DNA of 64,000 nucleotides, from assembly GCF_001613085.1 (NCBI RefSeq), contig NZ_BDBR01000018.1, positions 62,001 to 126,000 of the forward strand. Reading direction: 5' to 3'. Below the pieces are notes generated by a model that saw only the letters and a list, made by a program, of their open reading frames with translations, searched no databases and was not told where the DNA came from. The position numbers and the translations under genes were made by a program. Each line of letters begins with the position of its first letter. Positions within the stretch are counted from its first letter, which is position 1. This document shows positions 8,070 to 16,299 of this stretch, piece after piece. Origin of the DNA: Nocardia salmonicida NBRC 13393 (lineage in GTDB: Bacteria > Actinomycetota > Actinomycetes > Mycobacteriales > Mycobacteriaceae).

Positions 8070-9341
8070 TCAGCCGCGATACCGCCCCTTCTGCCGCCGC
8101 TGATAGAACAGCAGATCCACCTCCACCGGCTCGACCAAAGCCGTGATCTCGGCCAACCTGGCGTCGTACCGGAGCTCGGTGATGCACCGATGCAGATAAG
8201 CCCGCCGCTCCGGCCCCAACTGCGCCCAGATCGCCCCGAACCGCGACTGTCCCCGCTCCCCGGATACCGCAACCAGATCGAGTAGTGCAGGCCAGCAACC
8301 GGTTTCGGTCGCCCGCGCGGGCAACTCCGCCACCGCCGACTCCGGCAGCAGAGCCAGCGCGTACCCCGCCGCGCTCCTGACCTCGTCATTCATCCGCGAC
8401 ATTAACGTGAACAACCCACGCCAACTCTGCGCATCCGCGCGCGCGCCCATCTGCGCGACAAAGTCCACACCGACATTCGGATCACCGAACACCGGATTGC
8501 CGACCAACGTCCACAGCCCCAGTGGCGTGAGATACCCGACCAGCGTGAGGAATTCGGGCACCGCCCCCAGCATGAGCGCGTTGCGTACCAACCGCGTGAC
8601 ATCATCGGGCTGCGCGCCCCCGAACAGCATGTCGCCCACCCGACGGACCACATCGGGCGCGCACCGCGAAAACACCGACAGCGCAGCGTGTTGCAGGTCG
8701 GAAGAACCCGTCATCACCGTCTGCGCCATCCGCGGCACCCGTCGATGCGGCCCGTCGAGCAGCTGGCGAACCACCGCGCTCAGCACGTCGGCGTCATAGG
8801 AGAACGCAGCCGAGAAGATCAGCCCCGCGTCATCGAGCACCCCCGTCTCGACCGCCGACATCAATTCCGCTGTGGCACAGGCCAAAAACGGACCGACTGT
8901 CACATAGTCCCGCCGTCGCAGCAGCTCGTTCATGATGGCGACGATCGGTTCCGGCGCCATCTGATCGGACAGCTGCTCGATAGCGCGCGGATCGAGATAG
9001 GGCGCACAATCCGCCGCGTAGCCCGGCTCGAGCATCGTCAACGTCTCAGCGGCCTTGCCCGGATGCTCCAACCCCACCGGCCCCGCCGCCCGCCCCGTCA
9101 TCATCGGCGGAACCAGCTTCTGCACCAATGGAATCGTGATCGTCAGCGGAACGAACGGCACCAGCGCGCTGATCCGCCGAAACATCTCCGTGTGCTGATC
9201 CAACAACACCCCCGAGATCTGCTGATTCAACGCATGCAACCGATCGGCCCCGAGATACCGCAGGTGATCCAGTCGCTGCGGATGAACATGCAACGTCCGA
9301 GCCAACAGAATCAACTGCGCTCGCGTAGTCAGGTCCGTCAT
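8070..9341 (-). CDS. Uncharacterised all-helical repeat protein
   Basis: 423 residues with no signal peptide or clear membrane span. The middle is a string of short helical units (LSDQMAPEPIVAIMNELLRR, DAGLIFSAAFSYDADVLSAVV) reminiscent of HEAT or MgtE N-domain repeats; this is an impression, not a family assignment. Its ATG overlaps the stop of the small gene at 9338-9553 by four bases, so the two are translationally coupled and probably act together. No enzyme motif is seen. Confidence 0.65.
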   Translation of the reverse strand: MTDLTTRAQLILLARTLHVHPQRLDHLRYLGADRLHALNQQISGVLLDQHTEMFRRISALVPFVPLTITIPLVQKLVPPMMTGRAAGPVGLEHPGKAAETLTMLEPGYAADCAPYLDPRAIEQLSDQMAPEPIVAIMNELLRRRDYVTVGPFLACATAELMSAVETGVLDDAGLIFSAAFSYDADVLSAVVRQLLDGPHRRVPRMAQTVMTGSSDLQHAALSVFSRCAPDVVRRVGDMLFGGAQPDDVTRLVRNALMLGAVPEFLTLVGYLTPLGLWTLVGNPVFGDPNVGVDFVAQMGARADAQSWRGLFTLMSRMNDEVRSAAGYALALLPESAVAELPARATETGCWPALLDLVAVSGERGQSRFGAIWAQLGPERRAYLHRCITELRYDARLAEITALVEPVEVDLLFYQRRQKGRYRG

Positions 9342-9553
9342 CTGCCGCCGAACATGATCTTCTTCGTCACCCGGCGCAACGGCCGAGGCAACGCGGAGAC
9401 CATCGAATCGATGGACTTGTCCAACGCGGCCGCCTCGAACGTACTCGCGGCCCTCATCAACTCGAACAGATCCCGAGCCTCATCCGCCGGCAGCTGCTCC
9501 AACGCGGGCAGTGTCTCCGGCAAGCCACCTTCACGGTCACTTCTGACAGTCAT
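9338..9553 (-). CDS. Small hypothetical protein coupled to the helical repeat protein
   Basis: 71 residues, acidic at the N-terminus and basic at the C-terminus (RPLRRVTKKIMFGGR). Its TGA overlaps the ATG of the 423-residue downstream gene by four bases. No family is recognised; a partner or adaptor of the downstream protein is the simplest guess. It is the last gene before a non-coding stretch that leads into the restriction-modification island. Confidence 0.55.
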   Translation of the reverse strand: MTVRSDREGGLPETLPALEQLPADEARDLFELMRAASTFEAAALDKSIDSMVSALPRPLRRVTKKIMFGGR

Positions 9554-10198
9554 GCGGCTCCTGGGTAACGCGATCTCTACTCCGAGGGTCCCCTCTTCCG
9601 CTGTCGCGCGCTACAACTTCGCCGAATCACTGTGCATGACAACGAAAACCCCAGCCCAGGTACATGTAAACCGACGTATCACTTTGTTGGCGCACAGCCT
9701 GAGCTCCAGGGCGAGCACAGAATCAGCCGGCGCTTACTTCCTCGCGGCCCACAGCGCAGCCTCCAGGTCCGCGGCACGTTGATACAGCCACCACGAGCAG
9801 ATGATCCGATCGGTTCGAGCTGTACCGCCGCGATAGGTCCGGACCCGAAGTCGTCACTTCGACGGGTTGCTCGCCATGGCTGAGCAGATGGTCTCGACCC
9901 GCCTGTGGAATAGTCGCCGATCTCCTGCGCTGTCCCTGATCCGCATTAGTCCGAGCGCACTCCGCCCCTGATCAAAGAATCGGACGAGGTAGCCGATGGC
10001 GCGAGACCTGTCTGTATCTCCGTTGCGTCGTCAGGTCCCCCTCGGATCTGGGGAGCTGGGAATTAGCCGACGTAGCCGCGCTCGGCTCTCTATCTGGGAG
10101 AGATGGCGGGCGGCTGATTGTCCATACCCGCCGGAGACGTAGTGGGGGAGATTATTCGCGGCATACCCGCTGGAGGCAAGGGGTCATCGTTAACTAGG
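9554..10198. other. Gene-poor left border of the restriction-modification island, with a possible gene remnant
   Basis: No complete gene is seen in these 645 bases. On the minus strand an open frame runs from 10030 to a TGA at 9854-9856 without a usable start; its translation (IGYLVRFFDQGRSALGLMRI and VETICSAMASNPSK*) looks like a genuine protein C-terminus, so it may be a truncated gene of unknown family. A 14-bp direct repeat with one mismatch (CATACCCGCCGGAG at 10123-10136, CATACCCGCTGGAG at 10162-10175) lies close to the methyltransferase stop codon. Both fit the edge of an acquired segment. Confidence 0.4.
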
Positions 10199-11536
10199 TT
10201 AGCTAACGCGTGATATATGGTTCCGGTAGTATTCATGCCGGATGTGATCGCCCTGGCCGGTAAATGCCCGGAATTCTCCGATCCGATACGCGAGAACGCT
10301 GGCAATTTCATCTTTGATGATCTCGAAGTCCTTGTCCAGCAGGGAAATTCGGCGATCGATTTCGGGATCGTCAATAGAAAGTTTCGCGCGCTGGATGATC
10401 TGCGCGGCGGTAAGGAATATGTGCGGGTCTCGATGTGCCTGATCGCGCAGAACCTTGTAAATAGGGTCGGTGAGCGGATCGTCGTTGCGCTGCCTCGGCA
10501 CGCCGATGTGGTTGAGCGCGCTAGCAATGGATTGCCCGAGCGCTTTAGCGACTGGCGGCGGGAAAGCATTACCGATCTGCCTGTACTGCGCGGTCTTTTT
10601 ACCCGTGAAGATCCATGCGAATTCACCGTTCTCGGAGTTCTCCAGCTCGGAACGGTGTGCCTCATCCTTGGCCCAGACCCAGCCTTGCAAACGCGCAACC
10701 ATTTCGACTGTAAGTTTGGGTCCGAACTCCGTCATTGGCCGCTTATCGTAAGGCGGTGCCGTGTCGTGGACGCCGTAGGCGTCTACGCCGAGTTCCGCCC
10801 AGGCCCGCTTTGCTCGGGTCGGTCCAAGGTCGGCACCGCCATGTTTCTTCGATCCGCCAACAATCGTTGGAGCGATGCCATTGGCTTTTTCGGCCCACGC
10901 GGCCGCGCCCTCCCAGCCCCGGTTCATCATCAGTGGTAGCAGCGTTTCTCCGACTGTCTTGACCTCGTCCGTGCCCGTGGGCCACTTGAAATACTGGAAG
11001 TCTTCGGGCGCCATCGCAATAAGAACGAATCGTGGACGCAATTGAGGAACTCCGTAATCGGATGCCTGAATGAGACGCCATTCTGCCGAGTAGCCGAACT
11101 TGCTGAGGCGATCGAGCACGTGCTGCCGGTAGCCCGCAAATCGCGGCATACTCAATCCGCGAACGTTCTCGAGCAGTAAGGCGCGTGGTCTGAGTACATC
11201 GACCTGTTCGACGGCCCAGGCGAACAGGTCCCGCTCGTCATTCGCGCCGAGCTGCTTGCCGGCGATGGAAAACGGAGGGCACGGAACGCCACCTGCGAGA
11301 AGGTCGATCTGCCTCCCATCCTGCGCCTGGGCGTCAGGTGCAAATGCCTTTGGGTTGAATACTGCCGGATCGGCGACGTCGCCGACCTCGACCTTCCATG
11401 GACGATTTCGCTTGATCGTGTCCGCAGCGATCGGATCGAGCTCGATAGCCAGCTTGTGCTCGAACCCTGCTCGCTCGAGCCCGAGGGCCTGGCCGCCAGC
11501 TCCTGCGCAAATCTCGATGACGCTGAGCTCAGTCAC
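10199..11536 (-). CDS. DNA (cytosine-5) methyltransferase
   Basis: 445 residues from a GTG start. The C5-methyltransferase motifs occur in order: motif I EICAGAGGQALGLERAGF (residues 8-25), motif IV with the catalytic Cys in GGVPCPPFSIAGKQLG (Cys86), motif VI ENVRG (123-127), motif VIII QLRPRF (165-170), and motif X RQIGNAFPPPVAKALG near 330. The region between VIII and X (PTIVGGSKKHGGADLGPTRA) is the target recognition part. It methylates cytosine C5 using AdoMet. The divergent vsr gene and the NgoMIV-like nuclease suggest a CCGG-containing target such as GCCGGC; this is inferred, not read from the sequence. Codon use is less GC-biased than in the core genes. Confidence 0.95.
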   Translation of the reverse strand: MTELSVIEICAGAGGQALGLERAGFEHKLAIELDPIAADTIKRNRPWKVEVGDVADPAVFNPKAFAPDAQAQDGRQIDLLAGGVPCPPFSIAGKQLGANDERDLFAWAVEQVDVLRPRALLLENVRGLSMPRFAGYRQHVLDRLSKFGYSAEWRLIQASDYGVPQLRPRFVLIAMAPEDFQYFKWPTGTDEVKTVGETLLPLMMNRGWEGAAAWAEKANGIAPTIVGGSKKHGGADLGPTRAKRAWAELGVDAYGVHDTAPPYDKRPMTEFGPKLTVEMVARLQGWVWAKDEAHRSELENSENGEFAWIFTGKKTAQYRQIGNAFPPPVAKALGQSIASALNHIGVPRQRNDDPLTDPIYKVLRDQAHRDPHIFLTAAQIIQRAKLSIDDPEIDRRISLLDKDFEIIKDEIASVLAYRIGEFRAFTGQGDHIRHEYYRNHISRVS

Positions 11537-11635
11537 GCCGTGGCCCTTCTGTGAAGTGATGTATCGACCGATCTTGTGGGATGCGAAGGACTATCATGCC
11601 GTGCAGTCGGGGGCCAGTCGAAAGCTGGGTATGGA

Positions 11636-12103
11636 ATGGATCGAGAGGACGGGCCGTCGCCGGGGCCTGAGCGAAGTGGCGTACCGACAGCCTCTTCGCC
11701 TGGCCGCGGGCGAAACATGCGAGCGATCAGGCGCGCCGACACCAAGCCGGAAGTGGAGCTCCGTAGCTCATTGCATCGGCTGGGGTACCGGTTCCGTAAG
11801 GACTTCCCAATTGCCGTCGCAGGACGCAGACCGGTTCGTCCGGACATCGTGTTCACGGCTCGCCGGGTCGCCGTATTCGTTGACGGTTGCTTCTGGCATG
11901 TATGCCCTGACCACGGAAGACTGCCGACCACAAACGAGTGGTATTGGTCGCCTAAGCTCCGGCGTAATGTCGAGCGTGACCGTGAAGTGGACGCCGCGTT
12001 GTCGGCGGCCGGGTGGACAGTCATCCGGGTCTGGGAGCACGAGCCGGTCGCGTCTGCGCTGACCACTGTGGTCGACAAGCTCGATCGGGGTCCGAACATA
12101 TGA
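11636..12103 (+). CDS. vsr: Very-short-patch (Vsr) DNA mismatch endonuclease
   Basis: 155 residues from the ATG at 11636; the frame is open back to a GTG at 11576, giving a 20-residue longer alternative. Family hallmarks are the Arg-rich NMRAIRRADTKPEVELR segment, then RPDIVFTARRVAVFVDGCFWHVCP with the catalytic Asp and the metal and Zn residues, and the C-terminal WTVIRVWEHE. Vsr nicks 5' of the T in T:G mismatches formed when 5-methylcytosine deaminates and so protects methylated sites from mutation. It is divergent from the methyltransferase with at most 100 bases between them and is followed by the restriction gene, the usual M-V-R arrangement. Confidence 0.92.
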   Translation: MDREDGPSPGPERSGVPTASSPGRGRNMRAIRRADTKPEVELRSSLHRLGYRFRKDFPIAVAGRRPVRPDIVFTARRVAVFVDGCFWHVCPDHGRLPTTNEWYWSPKLRRNVERDREVDAALSAAGWTVIRVWEHEPVASALTTVVDKLDRGPNI

Positions 12104-12105
12104 GC

Positions 12106-12119
12106 GATCGTATGCGATC
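12106..12119. promoter_or_regulatory. Small inverted repeat upstream of the restriction gene
   Basis: GATCG-TATG-CGATC is a perfect 5-bp dyad in the 63-base gap between vsr (stop 12103) and the restriction endonuclease (ATG 12167). Restriction genes often need delayed expression, so an operator here would make sense, but the dyad is short and no C-protein gene of the usual size is seen. Confidence 0.3.
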
Positions 12120-12166
12120 AGATAACTGTGGTCACGGCAACTCACCCGAGCGGTTAGATTTGCAGC

Positions 12167-12943
12167 ATGGGGATGCCATTCGGAACGGACTTGCTCGGGT
12201 GGAAGCGCAGCCGAAAGAACAAGCTGGGCTGGCAGTGGGTACCGAACACCGCCGATACCGACAACATTTCGAGCCTCCGGCTGGCGGCGCATCTGCTCGA
12301 GTACCTCGGCGCCCCGAACCCGAACGATGGCGGACCTGATCCTGTCGAGCCGCCCGACAATCCGGGAGGCTTGCTCGAGACACAAGTCACGGCAGACCTC
12401 GCTACCGAGCTTCCGCAGCTGGATCCGCGGCGCAATTGGGATGTGCGCAAAGGGCAGAGCATCGTCAAATACGCCCAGTACCAGCATCTTGCCGCCATCG
12501 ATCGGGCGATCGCGAACGACCCGAACCTTCGCGTGACGCTCGGGACCGACTACCTGATAAAGCCAGACGTCCTGGTCGGACTTCTCGGAACCCCGACAGC
12601 GACCGACCATCCGTGGCTGCACGCCGCGCTTGCCTGCAAATGGACCATACGATCCGACCGGGTGCAGAACATCCGTCATGAAAACCGCAACATGATCCGG
12701 CACCGGCGGGGGCGGTTGCCGCATTTGGTGACCATCACTGCGGAACCTCTTCCGACACGTCTGGCATCGATCGCGCGCGGCACCGGGGAAGTCGACGCCA
12801 CGTACCACCTGGCGTATTCCGCTATGGCACATGCAGTGGCAGCGGTCGGCACCGGCGAACAGCAAGATGCATGGGCAGAGGTCACTGAGCAGGGACGACT
12901 GCTCGACTACGCGCTACTTCCTGCGTCGCTCGCTACCTGGTGA
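12167..12943 (+). CDS. NgoMIV-like type II restriction endonuclease (CCGG family)
   Basis: 258 residues, close to the 286 of NgoMIV. Residues known for NgoMIV (from memory: E70, D140, K187, R191/D193/R194, E201) all have counterparts: Glu71 in GGLLETQ, Asp134 in LIKPDVL, Lys158 in LACKW, the recognition motif RSDR at 162-165, and Glu172 in IRHE. The Lys-to-RSDR and Lys-to-Glu spacings (4 and 14) equal those of NgoMIV; the shorter Asp-Lys distance accounts for most of the length difference. The active-site Ser (S185 in SCK) is Ala here (ACK). Such enzymes are tetramers that read CCGG-cored sites. The likely target is GCCGGC, although SgrAI- or Cfr10I-like variants cannot be excluded. Confidence 0.9.
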   Translation: MGMPFGTDLLGWKRSRKNKLGWQWVPNTADTDNISSLRLAAHLLEYLGAPNPNDGGPDPVEPPDNPGGLLETQVTADLATELPQLDPRRNWDVRKGQSIVKYAQYQHLAAIDRAIANDPNLRVTLGTDYLIKPDVLVGLLGTPTATDHPWLHAALACKWTIRSDRVQNIRHENRNMIRHRRGRLPHLVTITAEPLPTRLASIARGTGEVDATYHLAYSAMAHAVAAVGTGEQQDAWAEVTEQGRLLDYALLPASLATW

Positions 12944-12971
12944 ATCGAACCGGTGGCCAACCATAGGTCAG

Positions 12972-14813
12972 CTATCCGGGGGGAAGGACCTCCTCGTCGA
13001 AATGCCGAAGCAGTGCGCGCAGGTCGGCAGCGTCCATGCCTGCACCTGCGGCAGGCTCCTCTTCCAAGTCGGCCAGCTGCTGGACATCTGGATCATCGAG
13101 AATCGCCGCCATGAATTTCAGCTTCGCGTCCAGACGGAGACGTACTACTTCGTCGATGGTGCCGCGGGTGGCAAGAACAGTCACTCGCGTCTCCGTTTCC
13201 GGCGGCAGTCCGAGGCGATGGATACGGTCCAGGCTCTGTAGGAATCGACCGGCCATGAAGTCCCTGTCGACATAGACCGCGTCATGGCATACATAGTGGA
13301 GGCTGATGCCTTCACCGAGCGTCGCCGGGTTGGAGATGAGGACGTGGCAGTCAGGATCTTCCCGGAATCGGCGTAGCTGCTCGTTGCGGTCTAGGGTTCC
13401 GCCGTACACCGTCGCTGGTCCGTAGCTCTCGAGCAGCTTCTCGAGAGTTGTCAAGCTTCGGACAAATGTCGTCCATACCAGTGTCTTCCGGCCGGCAGCT
13501 GCGTTGTCGGCGACGATCTTCACGGTTTCCCGGTACTTGGGCGAAAACTCGATTCGCGGGAGTTTCTGGAACAGGTCGAAGAGAGAATCACCTGGCGAAG
13601 GCTGAAGTGGCGGGAGCTGGTATTCCAGCGGCTCGAATCGGCTCGAGCCTTCGAGGAGCAGTGCCGGGCTCGTCGCGGCCATTAGCATCCGAAGCATCGC
13701 CCGCCCGAGGGCCTCGATGCTTCCCCTCGAATCTTCTGCACGGGTGGAAAAATTCCCTTTCAGCGCTTCGTAGACCTCCGCATGTATCGGCGGCATGTCC
13801 ACGTATCGGATTCGCGGTTCGAAGGGCGGGAGACCGAGCTCGTCCTTTGTTGTGCGGGTGAACAGTGGACGCAGCACGGCGCTGGCACGCGCAAGATCAC
13901 CACCATTGACGGCCTCGATCACCGCCCGTTTGCCGTGACCCGGCCAAACAAACGAGAGCAAGCTCTCGAGGTCCCGCGCACCGTTCGGAGCCGGCGTCCC
14001 TGTCAAGATCAAGCGCCGGTTAGCCAAGGGGCCAAGAGCAAGGGCCGCGGAACCGTAGGTTCCGCGCGCACCCAGCTTGATTCGGTGTGCCTCGTCTAGC
14101 ACGATCATCGAGGGCTTTGCCCGAAGCCAGGCAACCAGGGTGTCCAGCGAACGGTCGAGACGTTCGTAGTTCACGATGCAGAGTTCTGCGTGAGGATCGG
14201 TGGAACGTCCGGTCACGGCACTGCTCAGTGGTTTTGTGAAGCAGTATGTGTTCTCGTATTCCCACGATTCGTACGCGGACTTCGGCCCGACGACGAGGAG
14301 CCGTTCCGCTTCTCCGCGCGCGCGGGCCGCAGCGTAGACAGCCAGTGCCACACGGGTTTTGCCTGCGCCGGGAACGCTGAAGTTCGCTCCATGCCGCAGC
14401 GACAGAAGCCTCGCTATGTCTCTTTGCTGGAATGACGTGAGCTCAGCGATCCACTCGTTGCCGAGCAGCCCTGTGACGGCGTCCGGCTGAACAGCTCCCG
14501 ATGAGTTATCGGTCACCCCGTTCAGGTTCCGCTCTACGGCCTCGGCGTCGTCGAGCACGCCGGTGACAAGCGCCTTCAGTTCGTCGGCCCACTCCACGTC
14601 AGGATCCGACCAGCTACCGAGTTCGCCCAGATTGACGAGAAAATCATCGAGATCGACTTCTGCAGACAGGTCCCCTCTCGCACCGGAAGTGCTGAGTCGA
14701 GCTGCCAGCAGCTGAAATTCACGCTGGAACGCGGGTGTCGTGAGCAACTCCACGCGCGTCCGTGTCATTCCGAACCGCAGCCGGAGCGACGGATCGTTCC
14801 TAATGATGCTCAT
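12972..14813 (-). CDS. SNF2-type superfamily 2 helicase/translocase
   Basis: 613 residues. After about 120 residues of unrecognised N-terminal domain come Walker A SVPGAGKT (146-153), VVGPKSAYESW (Ia), the DEAH box VLDEAHR (238-244), LILTGTP (III), and the second RecA lobe with TLVWTTFVRSL, ISNPATLGEGISLH and motif VI QSLDRIHRLG. The Walker A lacks the usual GLGKT form of SNF2 proteins, but motifs V and VI fit SNF2-like double-stranded DNA translocases. It is the last gene of a three-gene operon: its ATG shares one base with the stop of the ParB-like gene (TGATG). It converges on the NgoMIV-like gene 28 bases away. A remodelling or motor role in defence is inferred. Confidence 0.88.
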   Translation of the reverse strand: MSIIRNDPSLRLRFGMTRTRVELLTTPAFQREFQLLAARLSTSGARGDLSAEVDLDDFLVNLGELGSWSDPDVEWADELKALVTGVLDDAEAVERNLNGVTDNSSGAVQPDAVTGLLGNEWIAELTSFQQRDIARLLSLRHGANFSVPGAGKTRVALAVYAAARARGEAERLLVVGPKSAYESWEYENTYCFTKPLSSAVTGRSTDPHAELCIVNYERLDRSLDTLVAWLRAKPSMIVLDEAHRIKLGARGTYGSAALALGPLANRRLILTGTPAPNGARDLESLLSFVWPGHGKRAVIEAVNGGDLARASAVLRPLFTRTTKDELGLPPFEPRIRYVDMPPIHAEVYEALKGNFSTRAEDSRGSIEALGRAMLRMLMAATSPALLLEGSSRFEPLEYQLPPLQPSPGDSLFDLFQKLPRIEFSPKYRETVKIVADNAAAGRKTLVWTTFVRSLTTLEKLLESYGPATVYGGTLDRNEQLRRFREDPDCHVLISNPATLGEGISLHYVCHDAVYVDRDFMAGRFLQSLDRIHRLGLPPETETRVTVLATRGTIDEVVRLRLDAKLKFMAAILDDPDVQQLADLEEEPAAGAGMDAADLRALLRHFDEEVLPPG

Positions 14814-16243
14814 CAGCGCTGGGGCCTGGTCTCAACTGCGGCGGAGAGCCAGTCGAGGCCGCTGCCAGGAATCTTGACCGATCGCTGCGCTTCGATCGCA
14901 AGCTGCTCCAGGACCATATGCACCTGAATGAGTGCGTCGTCGAACGCATCTTCGTCAAGACTGGAGTTGCCCCGGGCCAAGACAAGGTCTGTAACGGCCT
15001 GTTCGAGATCCTTGCACGCCGCAACGACTCGGTCGGGCGCGGCAAGACGCTTTTTCCGGAGCATGGCGTCACGACCTGCAACGGTGATCGCATCGCCGAA
15101 TGCCGCCCGGTACGACAAAATCAGCTTGGTGGCAGCGGTTTTCGTAGGCTCTCCGACCGCGTCACCGGCAGCTTCGACAGCCTTGGCTTGCAAGAGCTTG
15201 TCAGTGATCGCGCGGGCTGTCGTCACATCGGCACCGGGTGCTCTCGTGCTACGGCCAAGGCCAGGAATTGCGACAGCCGCCACGGTGCCTGGCTCGGTCT
15301 GGCCGAATTCCTCGATCAATCCTTTGTCGAGATATCGATCCTGGAAATCCGACCCGATGAACCGGACGTCGGTCTTTGCGTAATCCAGCACGATCGCGGC
15401 GAGCCGGGACTCCTTGAGCAACTCCGCTCGTCCAGGGTTCTTCTTGTGCTCTTCGCGGTACACGCGGTAGAGCTCGGCAAGCTTCTCCTTGGACTCTTCG
15501 AAGTCCATGAGCCGCATCGACTCCTTCTCAGGCGTCCGGCTGCGTTCGATGCAATTCTGCAGCTCGGCCAGGACCCAAAAGTCCCGCTCACATACTGTTG
15601 TGGTCGTATGAAATGCCTTTGCGATGACCGATATTGGGCGGTGAAGCTGGTCACGCTGTTCTTCCAGCGCGAGCAGATGGTTGATATACGAGTAGTCGCG
15701 CCGTTTGTCGCGCCGCAGTTGCAGAGAGACCTCGACGGCGTTGATGTCGTCCCATGTGCACGAGGCCGGCAGCACCCCGACGCGCATGCTGGTGGCTTTT
15801 GAGCCCCCGCGCAACGCAGCGCAACGGGTATTTCCGTTGACCAGAATGCCTTCGCGGGTGATCAGGCCGGGTTCAATTTGACCGAACTCCTCAAGGTGAT
15901 CTGCCAGCTTGCCGAAGTCAGGGTCAGGCAGCGTCGGGTCCGCAGGTCGGTATGTCAGCAGACGCTTGAGGTAGTCCTGGCTCTCCTGACTCCACGGATC
16001 AGCTGACAACGCAGCGTCGCGAACCTGATCCAGGCTGCGCTGTGCGCGAATCCGATGTGTACCGGGGTTGTAGTACAGCACGTTTAGCGGCATGTCGATG
16101 ACCTGGACATGCAGGGGGGCATCGCGCCACTCCAGTGTCAGTGTCTCGGCGACGCTGCCGTTGCGGTCGAGGTCCTCGAGTCGCTGTGCAACCATTGTCC
16201 GAACAGCTTCCGCCGTGGGGGGAACGCCTAGATTTGTGAACAT
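14813..16243 (-). CDS. ParB/sulfiredoxin-like domain protein in the HNH-SNF2 operon
   Basis: 476 residues from the ATG at 16243, which has GAAAGAG upstream. A GTG at 16300 overlapping the stop of the HNH-like gene (TAGTG) would add 19 residues and is a real alternative. The ParB/Srx-like core is seen in VIDMPLNVLYYNPGTHRIRAQ (about residues 48-68) and in the nucleotide-binding loop GILVNGNTRCAALRGG (132-147), comparable to the DGxHR loop of ParB and DGQHR proteins. A long helical C-terminal region rich in Lys, Glu and Ala follows. ParB-like folds include CTPases and DNA-nicking domains; which applies here is unknown. Its stop is fused to the start of the SNF2 gene. Confidence 0.75.
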   Translation of the reverse strand: MFTNLGVPPTAEAVRTMVAQRLEDLDRNGSVAETLTLEWRDAPLHVQVIDMPLNVLYYNPGTHRIRAQRSLDQVRDAALSADPWSQESQDYLKRLLTYRPADPTLPDPDFGKLADHLEEFGQIEPGLITREGILVNGNTRCAALRGGSKATSMRVGVLPASCTWDDINAVEVSLQLRRDKRRDYSYINHLLALEEQRDQLHRPISVIAKAFHTTTTVCERDFWVLAELQNCIERSRTPEKESMRLMDFEESKEKLAELYRVYREEHKKNPGRAELLKESRLAAIVLDYAKTDVRFIGSDFQDRYLDKGLIEEFGQTEPGTVAAVAIPGLGRSTRAPGADVTTARAITDKLLQAKAVEAAGDAVGEPTKTAATKLILSYRAAFGDAITVAGRDAMLRKKRLAAPDRVVAACKDLEQAVTDLVLARGNSSLDEDAFDDALIQVHMVLEQLAIEAQRSVKIPGSGLDWLSAAVETRPQR

Positions 16244-16299
16244 ATTCGTGCGGTCTCTTTCGATCGAACTGTGCGAACTAGGGCTCAGGCTGCGCTGCA

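Noticed and set aside
9632..9883. Plus-strand 83-codon frame in the left island border
   Set aside because: No ribosome binding site, no protein-like hydrophobic pattern, and codon use unlike any neighbour.
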